Assembly: GCA_021802745.1 (NCBI GenBank)
Contig: JAJZRK010000188.1
Span: 1 to 6,322, forward strand
Reading direction: 5' to 3'
From: a bacterium
Lineage (GTDB): Bacteria > Gemmatimonadota > Gemmatimonadetes > Gemmatimonadales > Gemmatimonadaceae
DNA: 6,322 bases
Shown: positions 1 through 5,913 of the stretch, piece by piece
Numbering within the stretch: the stretch's first letter is position 1
Layout of the letters: every line of letters begins with the position of its first letter
The notes under the pieces: generated by a model
Databases searched by the model: none
The model's input: only the letters and a program-made list of their open reading frames with translations
Told to the model about the DNA's origin: nothing
Program-made: the position numbers and the translations under genes

Positions 1-1037
1 CCCTGCGCCGTCTTCCGCACGTGGTTGTACATGGCGAGGTTGGGCCCGATGGAGACGTCGTACCACGAGGTAAACCAGAGCCCCGGAATGTTGATGGGCA
101 TGTTGTCGTGCCAGAGCCCGCCCTTGTACCAGGCGGGATCGTTGGGCGCGCGCTTCATCATCGCGCCCCGGGTGGGCACGGGCATGGAGTCGGCAAAGAT
201 GCCGTTCGGCCCGCCCGCCGCCTTGATCAGGTCAATGGTCGGCAGGTGCCAGAACGTCGTCGCCCAGTCCACGGGCGGCGCATGCTCGGCGAGGTCGAAC
301 AGCTTCGACGCGGCGATCAGCTCCCGCTGGGTGGTGCCGCGCGGGAACATGGGGCGCACCTGGTTCTGCTCGCCCGTCAGCCAGCTGATGAAGAGCATCT
401 GCACCGCGCCGCCACGGTACCAGTTGCCCTGCTCGTAATACGGCCCCACGCGCCCCACCCCCGCGCCGAAGCCCTGCACGTTCATCGCCGCAAAGCCGGG
501 GTTGCCGAGCGCCGCCACCGCCGGCTGCCATTCGGCGGTGGAGGAACAGCCCGTGGTTCCGATCTTCCCGTTCGACCACGGCTGCGTCCGCAGGTAGTTC
601 AGCTCGTCGTCGCCGTCGGAGAGCGGCGCCCCGAGGATGTCGTAGTTCCCCTCGGAGAAGAAGTGCCCGCGCTCCTGCATCTCCACGTAGGCGTAGCCGC
701 GCTTGACCGCCGTCAGCGCCGTCGTCATGTCGCGCGGCACGCCGTTGTGGATGTCCCACCAGTTGAAGTTGTAGGGCGTGCGCGACCAGATGGCGGGCAC
801 TTTCCTTTCCGCGTTGCGCGGATAGTAGATGTCGGCGGCAATGCGCACCCCGTCGCGCATCGGGATCATCACCTTGCGCTCGACGACGGCGAGCGCCTGC
901 AGTTCATTCTCGATGGCCCACCGCCGCGCCTTCACGCTGTCGGGGAGCGCACCGCCCCGCTGCGCCCCTGCGGGCATCGCGATGAGGGCGGCAACGAAGG
1001 CCAAGGTAAGGCGGCGTACAGGCAACTGGTGCGTCAT
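1..1037 (-). CDS. Exported CocE/NonD family (peptidase S15-like) serine hydrolase, C-terminus cut off by window edge
   Basis: Partial gene: 345 codons are visible and the frame is still open at position 1. My reverse-strand translation shows a Sec signal peptide (Arg8-Arg9, hydrophobic core about 10-21, Ala-Gly-Ala before Gln26, cleavage probably after Ala25). An alpha/beta-hydrolase of the COG2936 type follows. [17 protein letters not shown] (about 57-73) is the usual N-terminal strand motif. SRTPYN holds Tyr89, which matches the CocE oxyanion-hole tyrosine. [11 protein letters not shown] places the probable nucleophile at Ser165. SWYD places the probable catalytic Asp at 327. The catalytic His should lie beyond the edge, as family members are usually about 550-650 aa. 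These enzymes cleave esters or amides, including X-Pro dipeptides and acylated substrates; the exact substrate cannot be read here. The start at 1037 is supported by GGAG at 1047-1044, six bases upstream. The gene lies 239 bp downstream of susD on the same strand, so co-transcription is possible but not certain. Confidence 0.9.
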   Translation of the reverse strand, partial: MTHQLPVRRLTLAFVAALIAMPAGAQRGGALPDSVKARRWAIENELQALAVVERKVMIPMRDGVRIAADIYYPRNAERKVPAIWSRTPYNFNWWDIHNGVPRDMTTALTAVKRGYAYVEMQERGHFFSEGNYDILGAPLSDGDDELNYLRTQPWSNGKIGTTGCSSTAEWQPAVAALGNPGFAAMNVQGFGAGVGRVGPYYEQGNWYRGGAVQMLFISWLTGEQNQVRPMFPRGTTQRELIAASKLFDLAEHAPPVDWATTFWHLPTIDLIKAAGGPNGIFADSMPVPTRGAMMKRAPNDPAWYKGGLWHDNMPINIPGLWFTSWYDVSIGPNLAMYNHVRKTAQ

Positions 1038-1147
1038 CAGCGACTCCGAAAGGTGGCGAACCCAAAGGTGCCGCCTCGACGCGGGGTGTGCCACTCCTCC
1101 CCGTTCGCCCCGTCGATGGCACCCAGCCCGCCAGCGCCCCGTCCCGT

Positions 1148-1202
1148 CTGTTGTTTCTCTGTTGTCTCTCTGTTGTCTCTCTGTTGTCTCTCTGTTGTTT
1201 CT
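1148..1202 (-). repeat. Five tandem copies of an 11-bp repeat upstream of the hydrolase gene
   Basis: On the plus strand the unit is CTGTTGTYTCT. Copies lie at 1148-1158, 1159-1169, 1170-1180, 1181-1191 and 1192-1202, followed by a CTG remnant at 1203-1205. The outer two copies carry T at the variable base and the inner three carry C, so the array reads T, C, C, C, T. On the transcribed strand the unit is AGARACAACAG, which is A-rich and probably unstructured. The array sits 110 bp upstream of the hydrolase start and just beyond the hairpin that follows susD. Eleven is not a multiple of three, so the array is not a protein repeat. The unit is close to one helical turn, so a protein could meet every copy on one DNA face. 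The role is unknown. Confidence 0.9.
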
Positions 1203-1214
1203 CTGCCGTTAACG

Positions 1215-1253
1215 CGCAACGGCGGGGGGAACCCCTCTCCCCCCGCCGTTGCG
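1215..1253 (-). terminator. Perfect 16-bp hairpin after susD, terminator-like or attenuating, without a U tract
   Basis: Bases 1215-1230 pair without a mismatch to 1238-1253, leaving a 7-base loop (1231-1237). The stem contains six consecutive G-C pairs next to the loop-closing A-T pair. It begins 23 bp past the susD stop codon, where a terminator or 3' stabilising hairpin would be expected. In the minus-strand transcript the bases after the stem are CGTTAACGGCAG and then the A-rich 11-bp repeats, so the uridine run of a classical intrinsic terminator is absent. Partial termination, RNase protection of the susC-susD message, or a Rho-assisted stop are all compatible. The dyad itself is certain; its role is inferred. 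Confidence 0.6.
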
Positions 1254-1276
1254 GTGACACTGAAGCCGCCAGCCTG

Positions 1277-2536
1277 CTAATTCGTCTTCATGTTCGGGTT
1301 GTTGTCCCGCTCCGTGCGCGGCAGCGGATAGCACGTCTGGTTGCCGACGCTGGCGTACCCCGGCTTGAAGTACGTGCCGCCCGTCGGCGTAATGCCCGAC
1401 ATCGCGGCGGGCACGCGGCGGTAGTCCGCAATCCGCTTGCCCTCGAGGTAGAAATCAAACGCCTTCTGGACCATCAGTTCCTTGAGCACGCTGGCGGCAT
1501 CCACCGCGCCGGCATACGCCGGCTGCCCGGCAGACGCGCGACGTGCATTGATGAGCGCAAGCTGCGCCGTCACGTCGCCACCCGCCTCGGCGGCGATGTA
1601 GTCCGCCTCGAGCTTCGAGGCGAGACGCAGCGGCGAGGCGTAGCCCGGGAACTTCGTCTGCTCGTAGAACCCGCCCGGCACCGCGTCCTGGCCCGTCAGC
1701 TTCGTGACGCCAGGTCCCTTGTACGGCACACGCGGGTCGTTGGCGCGATAGAACGGCGCCACGCTGATGGACGGACGGTCGAAGGTGAACTGGTAGATGC
1801 GGTTCGACAGGCGCGTGCGGTTGGACAGGTCGTCCGTCATGCGCAGGTCGAAGTTGAAGCCCGCCGGCACGAGCGCGGCGTCGGCCGCGGCGCCCGCCTT
1901 GTCGCCCTTCTGCAGCTTGGCGCGGGCGCGCCCGACGAGCGCCGCGTTGGCCAGCGCCGTGCCGTCCGTGGAGGCGGCCGCCTTGCCGATGTCCACGCCC
2001 TTCGTGAAGTACACGATGGCCGAGTCGAGCAGCTGCGCCGTCGTGAGCTCCGGCCCTGACGAGAGCGCGCCGGTGCAGAAATCGGTCGCGATCATCAGGA
2101 TCGAGAAGCCGCGGAACGTCGCGGCGCGGGCGTAGTTGATGTTGGACGTCGCGTTCGGCAGTTGGAGATCCATCACCGTCTTCGTCGAGGCCGCCGCCAG
2201 CGAAATTGGCGCCCACACATCCGCGGACAACGAGCCGTTGAGGTCGGTGATGGTGCGGAACCCGAACTCGTTGCGGGTCGGGAACGTGTCAGACACGTTG
2301 GCCTCCTCGGTGAACCAGCCGCTGTACATCGCCAGCCAGCCGTAGGCGGTGGCGAAGTTCTGCTGGGCCGAGAGGGCGAGCGTCGTGGCGCCCGACGTCG
2401 GATCGACGGTTGCGGCGTCAATGACGTCGGGGTTCGTCACCTCGACGAAGCTGTTGGAGCAGGCGGCGGCCAGAACGAGCGCCGCGCCCGCAGTCGTGCG
2501 CGTAACCGCGCTTCGGATCGAAATCATGGCGATCAT
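1277..2536 (-). CDS. susD: SusD/RagB-type outer-membrane nutrient-binding lipoprotein
   Basis: Complete gene, 419 aa, shorter than the roughly 500-600 aa of Bacteroidota SusD proteins. It has a lipoprotein signal with Arg8 and Arg13, a hydrophobic stretch 16-25 and the lipidation cysteine Cys26. The lipobox is loose (Ala at -3, Leu at -4). SusD hallmarks follow: an N-terminal helical part with AYGWLAMYSGWF (64-75), ATDFCTGALSS (150-160), TPR-like helices around 165-222, the C-terminal signature LKELMVQKAFDFYLEGKRIA (351-370) with DYRR, and the terminal CYPLPRTERDNNPN (402-415). The family forms a lid over the SusC barrel and delivers ligand to it. The start at 2536 lies 7 bp after the susC stop, so translation is probably coupled. 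The SD is weak (GAG touching the start). A second ATG at 2527 (Met4) has that GAG 9 bases upstream and is an equally reasonable start. The ligand is unknown; the name is by family, not by substrate. Confidence 0.95.
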   Translation of the reverse strand: MIAMISIRSAVTRTTAGAALVLAAACSNSFVEVTNPDVIDAATVDPTSGATTLALSAQQNFATAYGWLAMYSGWFTEEANVSDTFPTRNEFGFRTITDLNGSLSADVWAPISLAAASTKTVMDLQLPNATSNINYARAATFRGFSILMIATDFCTGALSSGPELTTAQLLDSAIVYFTKGVDIGKAAASTDGTALANAALVGRARAKLQKGDKAGAAADAALVPAGFNFDLRMTDDLSNRTRLSNRIYQFTFDRPSISVAPFYRANDPRVPYKGPGVTKLTGQDAVPGGFYEQTKFPGYASPLRLASKLEADYIAAEAGGDVTAQLALINARRASAGQPAYAGAVDAASVLKELMVQKAFDFYLEGKRIADYRRVPAAMSGITPTGGTYFKPGYASVGNQTCYPLPRTERDNNPNMKTN

Positions 2537-2543
2537 CTCGCGG

Positions 2544-5500
2544 TTAGAAGGTAAGGTTGACGCGGATTGTCTGCTTCCGCGGATTCGGGACCGTCAGGAA
2601 GTCCTGGCGCGAGAAGGCGCCGGACTGCGAGTTGATCTCGGGGTCGGACCCGCTGTAGTCCGTCCAGATCTTCACGTTCTGCATCGCCCACGTGATGGAC
2701 ACGCCATTGATCGTGTTGCGCAGCGTCCGCAGGTACTTCGTCGGCACCGTGTACGTCGCCGACAGCTCGCGCAGGCGCACGAAGTCGCCCTTTTCGAGGA
2801 ACGCCTCGCGCACATCGTTCACCGTGGTCGAGCGGCCGTTCTCCTGCACGAACGCCGGCTGGCCCGGAGTCAAATTGCCGTAGCGGCGGAGCCGCTCGTA
2901 CTTGCTGAGCACCAGCGTGTCGAGGCGCAGGTTCGAGCGCACGAGCTGCGTCTCGCGGAAGAACGCCGTGAAGTTCTGGACCAGGAAGTCGCGCTTCGCG
3001 TCAACCATCGCCGACACGCGGAAGTTCCGGAACAGCGTCACCGTGTTCGTGAGGTTCCACTCGAGCGTCGGCCAGAGGTTGCCGATGGGCGCCAGCGTGT
3101 CGGTGACCGTCACCTTGTTGTTGGCGACGTCAATGGACTTGATCTTCTTCGACACGAAGACGCCGAGCTGCTGGCCGACGATCGTCCGGCCGGCCCCGCC
3201 CAGGTTGAACGGCTGCACGTCGCCGAGACTGAGGAGCTCGTTGTGCAGCGTGTTGGCGCCGAGGCGGACGTTCCAGTTCACGTTGTTCATCCGCAGCGCG
3301 TCGTAGTTCACCGCCAGCTCCACGCCGCTGTTCTCCACCTCGCCGATGTTGTCGAGCGGGTTGGAACGGTAGCCCAGCGACGGCGGAATCGGCCGCGCGA
3401 TGATCATGCTCTTGGTGATCTTGCGGAAGTACGTCAGCTCCGTGGACAGCCGGTCATTGAAGAAGCCGGCGTCCAGCCCCGCCTCGAATTCGGTTCCCTT
3501 CTCGGGGTCGAGGTTCGGGTTGCCGGGGTTGCCCGGGATCGCGCCGGCCTCGGTCGTGCCGGTGATGTTGTACGACGCGGCCGACAACGTGGTGAGCGCG
3601 TCGCCGGGATTCGGCGAGCGCCCGGTCGTGCCGTACGAGGCGCGGAGGCGCAGCGTGTTCACGTAGCGCGCCCAGCGGTCGAAGAACGACTCCTCCGAGA
3701 TGGCCCAGCTGCCGCCGATCTTCGGGAGCAGGATGGACGGCGCCGAGGTGCCGAAGGACGAGTTCTTGTCAATGCGCGCGCCGACCTGCAGGAAGCGCTT
3801 GTTCTCGTGCCCGATCTGGAGCTGGCCGAGGTACCCGAACTGGCGCTGCTCCGTGAAGCCGCTCGAGCCGGTGGTCGTCGCCGCCGAGTTGATGGAGTAG
3901 TTGGCGTTGGTCACGTAGCCCAGGCCGGTGGCGTTCGTGTTCGAGTTGCGCGTCGAGATCACCTGCAGCCCGAACGAGCCGTTCACCTCCCACGCCCGGC
4001 CGAAGTTGCGCTTGACGTTGCCGAGGTAGTCGAACGTGTAGCGCTCCGCGTAGCGGAACGTCTGGTTGTTGCTTCCCGTGTTGAGCGCGCCGCCGTACCA
4101 CGCGCTGTCGTTCTTCGGGAAGAAGGACCGCTGCTCGTCGCCCACGAAGTCCATGCCCAGCGTGACGCGGTTGCTGAACGACGGAACCGGCAGGTAGGTC
4201 GCGGTGAGGTTCGTCACCACGCGGTGCGTCTTGAGCTGCCGGTAGATGGACGCCAGCGCATTGTAGTGGCGGTTGGCGCCGTACCAGCCGTCGAACGACG
4301 TGCCGGCGTCGTTGCGGGTCAGCGGGCTGCCAAGCATCGAGCCGCCCAGCCAGCCGTAGATGTTGTTGTCGTTGTCCGGCAGCTGCGTCTCGCTCTGCGA
4401 AAGGCCGATGCCGGCGTCAATCGTGAGCTTCTCGGTCGGCACGTAGTTGAAGTTCGTGCGGACGTTGTAGCGCGTGAACTTGTTGTTCGGCAGCAGGCCC
4501 AGCGAGTGATCCTCGCCGTACGACAAGTTGTAGCCGTAGTTCTGGCCGCCGCCCGTTCCATTCCAGCTCACGATCCGGTCGGAGCCGTCGCGGAAGCCGC
4601 CGACGCGCACGATCGGATTGTCGCTGACCAGCGCGCCCACCGCCTGGCCGCGGCACAGCGGATTGGTGCTCGTCGTCGCGACGAGCGCGGCCGTGCAAGT
4701 GGCGTAGTTCGCCGGCGGCGTCCACTGCAGCTGCGAATTACCCATCTCGAAGCGCACCGACTGGCGCATGCCACCGGTGCTCCCCGCCTTTCCCTTCTTG
4801 GTGATGATCTGGATCACACCCGCCGAGGCGTCGGCGCCGTACAGCGTGGCGGCGGCCGGCCCCTTCACGACCTCGATACTCTCGATTTCGTCGGGGTTGA
4901 TGTCGTTCAGGCGGTCGTACACCTGGCCCGACTGGCCCGAGGCGACCTGCCCTTCAATCGTGCGCACGCCGTCTATGAAGACGAGCGGCTGGTTCGACAG
5001 GTTGATGGACGACGCGCCGCGGATGCGGATCGTCGTGCCCGTCCCCGCCGTCCCCGACTGGGTCGTCAGCGCCACGCCCGGCACGCGCGACTGCAGCAGG
5101 TTGGCCACGGTGGCGATCGGCGCCGTCTCGATGACGCTCTTCGCGGAGACCGAGGCGACGAGGGCCGCCTGCGCCTTGCGCTCGAGGTTGCCCGCCGTGC
5201 CGGTGATGACCAGTTCCGACAGCGTCACGAGCGAGGCCGTCATCGCGAGGTTGACCGTGGTCGCACGGCCGGCCGTCACGGCGACCGTGTCGGACGTCGC
5301 CTTGTAGCCGATGTGATAGACGCCGACGATCAGGCGGCCGGGCCGGACCGCAGCGAAGCGGAACTCGCCTTGGTCGTTGGTCCGGGCCTCGAGGGTCGTG
5401 CCGGGAATGACGACACGGGCTTCGCTGAGGGGCCGCTGCGTGGCCTTGTCAATAACCTTGCCGGTGATGGATCCCGTTTGCGCGGATGCAGCCGCAAATG

Positions 5501-5567
5501 GAACCGCCAGCAAGGCGACCAACAGAAGGCCCACGCGGCGAACTGCGACGGGCACACTGACGATCAT
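2544..5567 (-). CDS. susC: SusC/RagA-type TonB-dependent outer-membrane transporter
   Basis: Complete gene, 1007 aa, normal for the family. The signal peptide has Arg10-Arg11, a hydrophobic core 12-28 and Ala-Ser-Ala before Gln30. A carboxypeptidase-regulatory-like beta domain follows (about 32-110, GSITGKVIDKATQRPLSEA). Next comes a TonB-box-like segment (LSELVITGTAG, about 116-126) and the plug (about 135-258) with RVPGVALTTQSG, RIRGASS, LVFIDG and VVKGPAAATLYGADASAG. The 22-strand-type barrel spans about 265-1007, with GNPNLDPEKGTEFEAGL near 681 and NIGEVENSGVEL near 737, and ends in the outer-membrane targeting Phe (RVNLTF). No STN domain precedes the beta domain, so direct anti-sigma signalling through this receptor is not indicated. 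Only two cysteines occur (291 and 305). The frame is open up to 5765, but the signal peptide and GGAG at 5577-5574 fix the start at 5567. The gene is paired with susD; an oligomeric nutrient is imported using TonB-ExbBD energy. The ligand is not readable from sequence. Confidence 0.96.
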   Translation of the reverse strand: MIVSVPVAVRRVGLLLVALLAVPFAAASAQTGSITGKVIDKATQRPLSEARVVIPGTTLEARTNDQGEFRFAAVRPGRLIVGVYHIGYKATSDTVAVTAGRATTVNLAMTASLVTLSELVITGTAGNLERKAQAALVASVSAKSVIETAPIATVANLLQSRVPGVALTTQSGTAGTGTTIRIRGASSINLSNQPLVFIDGVRTIEGQVASGQSGQVYDRLNDINPDEIESIEVVKGPAAATLYGADASAGVIQIITKKGKAGSTGGMRQSVRFEMGNSQLQWTPPANYATCTAALVATTSTNPLCRGQAVGALVSDNPIVRVGGFRDGSDRIVSWNGTGGGQNYGYNLSYGEDHSLGLLPNNKFTRYNVRTNFNYVPTEKLTIDAGIGLSQSETQLPDNDNNIYGWLGGSMLGSPLTRNDAGTSFDGWYGANRHYNALASIYRQLKTHRVVTNLTATYLPVPSFSNRVTLGMDFVGDEQRSFFPKNDSAWYGGALNTGSNNQTFRYAERYTFDYLGNVKRNFGRAWEVNGSFGLQVISTRNSNTNATGLGYVTNANYSINSAATTTGSSGFTEQRQFGYLGQLQIGHENKRFLQVGARIDKNSSFGTSAPSILLPKIGGSWAISEESFFDRWARYVNTLRLRASYGTTGRSPNPGDALTTLSAASYNITGTTEAGAIPGNPGNPNLDPEKGTEFEAGLDAGFFNDRLSTELTYFRKITKSMIIARPIPPSLGYRSNPLDNIGEVENSGVELAVNYDALRMNNVNWNVRLGANTLHNELLSLGDVQPFNLGGAGRTIVGQQLGVFVSKKIKSIDVANNKVTVTDTLAPIGNLWPTLEWNLTNTVTLFRNFRVSAMVDAKRDFLVQNFTAFFRETQLVRSNLRLDTLVLSKYERLRRYGNLTPGQPAFVQENGRSTTVNDVREAFLEKGDFVRLRELSATYTVPTKYLRTLRNTINGVSITWAMQNVKIWTDYSGSDPEINSQSGAFSRQDFLTVPNPRKQTIRVNLTF

Positions 5568-5573
5568 CGCATA

Positions 5574-5577
5574 CTCC
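5574..5577 (-). promoter_or_regulatory. Shine-Dalgarno site that fixes the susC start
   Basis: GGAG is followed by the six bases TATGCG and then ATG at 5567. The spacing is ideal and identical to that at the hydrolase start (GGAG, six bases, ATG). It selects this ATG over the GTG at 5765 that would otherwise add 66 residues of unlikely leader ahead of the signal peptide. The overlapping ATG at 5572 is out of frame. Confidence 0.85.
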
Positions 5578-5606
5578 GGGGTGGGGGTTTGGGGGGACGT
5601 ACGGGG
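5578..5606 (+). other. Four-tract G-quadruplex motif next to the susC ribosome binding site
   Basis: The plus strand carries four uninterrupted G tracts at 5578-5581 (4), 5583-5587 (5), 5591-5596 (6) and 5603-5606 (4), separated by loops of 1, 3 and 6 bases. This meets the usual four-tract motif with tracts of at least four G. The G-rich strand is the template for susC, so the mRNA carries the C-rich complement, a G-poor and probably unpaired stretch running straight into the SD. A folded quadruplex could slow RNA polymerase in the leader; alternatively the C-rich RNA may simply keep the ribosome site open. The motif is directly visible; folding in the cell is not shown. Confidence 0.6.
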
Positions 5607-5622
5607 TGAATCACACGAGCGA

Positions 5623-5655
5623 GCGGTTCCCGCCGTGCTGCAGAGCGGCAACCGC
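5623..5655 (-). other. Leader hairpin upstream of susC with a three-base bulge
   Basis: In the minus-strand RNA, GCGGTT (5655-5650) pairs with AACCGC (5628-5623), and GCCG (5649-5646) pairs with CGGC (5635-5632). This gives ten pairs with a GGG bulge (5631-5629) on the 3' side and a ten-base loop holding CTGCAG. It lies about 55 bases before the start codon and does not cover the SD. It may be a leader structure that sets mRNA stability or binds a regulator. GC-rich DNA gives chance stems, so function is only inferred. Confidence 0.4.
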
Positions 5656-5680
5656 GCGACAACCTGGGAGCGAAGGATAA

Positions 5681-5699
5681 GCCTACGTGACCGTAAGGC
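5681..5699 (-). other. Short leader hairpin with a tetraloop and one bulge
   Basis: In the minus-strand RNA, GCC-T-TACG (5699-5692, the T unpaired) pairs with CGTAGGC (5687-5681) around the loop GTCA (5691-5688), giving seven pairs. UUAUCCUU follows, a poor uridine tract, so a leaky terminator or attenuator in the susC leader is conceivable but weakly supported. Confidence 0.3.
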
Positions 5700-5785
5700 A
5701 ACGAGGAGGAAAAAAGGATCGGTGCACGATGTCAATCGAGTGCCGAGAGACTTAATGAAACTCACATGTTCTACCTCTTCTCCAC

Positions 5786-5796
5786 TGACACTGTCA
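5786..5796. promoter_or_regulatory. 11-bp palindrome, possible operator
   Basis: TGACA-C-TGTCA is a perfect odd-centred palindrome. It would fall at about +6 to +16 relative to the start site predicted from the -10 box at 5813-5808, a typical place for a repressor to act. No regulator gene is in the window and I cannot assign a family to the site. Confidence concerns function; the symmetry itself is certain. Confidence 0.35.
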
Positions 5797-5807
5797 CAGA
5801 ACGGACC

Positions 5808-5835
5808 ATTCTAGATAGAGGCGCCTGTAGGTCAT
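5808..5835 (-). promoter_or_regulatory. Candidate sigma70-type promoter for susC-susD
   Basis: On the minus strand a -10-like TAGAAT (5813-5808, five of six to TATAAT) is preceded by a -35-like ATGACC (5835-5830, four of six to TTGACA) with a 16-bp spacer. Transcription would start near 5801, giving a leader of about 234 nt. The boxes lie at the edge of the AT-richest part of the intergenic region. Another start site is possible because promoter consensus in this group is not well known to me. Confidence 0.35.
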
Positions 5836-5845
5836 TACCCTACAG
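5825..5845. repeat. 7-bp inverted repeat overlapping the candidate -35 box
   Basis: CTGTAGG (5825-5831) and CCTACAG (5839-5845) are perfect inverted copies around a 7-base centre. The centre lies close to -34 of the predicted start, so a dimeric regulator bound here would touch the -35 region. As RNA it could also form a small hairpin at the end of the amidase message, but no U tract follows it. Operator and amidase 3' structure are both open. Confidence 0.4.
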
Positions 5846-5913
5846 TACCACCATTCGCGCGACGTGCCTAGGGCCGCGCTCAACAGCGAAACTCATTTGT
5901 TCGCGCGAGTTGC

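Larger units (their letters stand above)
5568..5913. other. 346-bp intergenic region between amidase and susC: leader and promoter region
   Basis: No credible gene is seen on either strand. The middle part (5751-5820) has 30 G or C in 70 bases, far below the flanking genes, which suits a promoter. The region holds, in transcription order: a weak imperfect dyad just after the amidase stop (5904-5886, six pairs, no U tract, so not called a terminator), two copies of the palindrome TCGCGCGA (5901-5908 and 5855-5862), an inverted repeat, a candidate promoter, a short palindrome, a run of six T on the minus strand (5715-5710), two leader hairpins, and the C-rich tract before the SD. If the promoter call is right, the susC leader is about 234 nt, long enough for RNA-level control. 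I recognise no known riboswitch class in it. Confidence 0.7.

Noticed and set aside
1087..1102. TGGCAC on the minus strand upstream of the hydrolase as a sigma54 -24 element
   Set aside because: No TTGCA-like -12 element at the required spacing.
904..1260. Minus-strand open frames through the 11-bp repeats ([12 protein letters not shown] peptides)
   Set aside because: The unit length is not a multiple of three, similar peptides arise in more than one frame, and the frame overlaps the hydrolase signal peptide region. It is noncoding repeat DNA.
21..2059. Long plus-strand open frames over the hydrolase and susD regions
   Set aside because: Low-complexity Arg/Ala/Val-rich shadows of well-supported minus-strand genes; no SD or recognisable motif.
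2349..5609. A 1086-codon open frame on the plus strand, antisense to susC
   Set aside because: Its translation is Arg-, Val-, His- and Ala-rich with no domain, as expected opposite a GC-rich gene. The minus strand has clear SusC motifs throughout.
5710..5733. Intrinsic terminator ending in the run of six T on the minus strand
   Set aside because: The best stem before it has only four pairs (ATCG with CGAT), too weak to call.
5730..5735. Perfect TTGACA on the minus strand as a -35 box
   Set aside because: The hexamers 15-18 bases downstream are TTTTTC, TTTTCC, TTTCCT and TTCCTC; none resembles a -10 box.
5568..5765. N-terminal extension of SusC to a GTG at 5765
   Set aside because: The extension has no SD and lies ahead of a good signal peptide; GGAG with six-base spacing marks the ATG at 5567.
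5722..5814. Small plus-strand frame after a good AGGAGG (5704-5709), starting GTG or ATG
   Set aside because: Spacing from AGGAGG is 12 bases to the GTG and 19 to an out-of-frame ATG, and the roughly 30-residue product has no recognisable feature. The purine run is more likely incidental.
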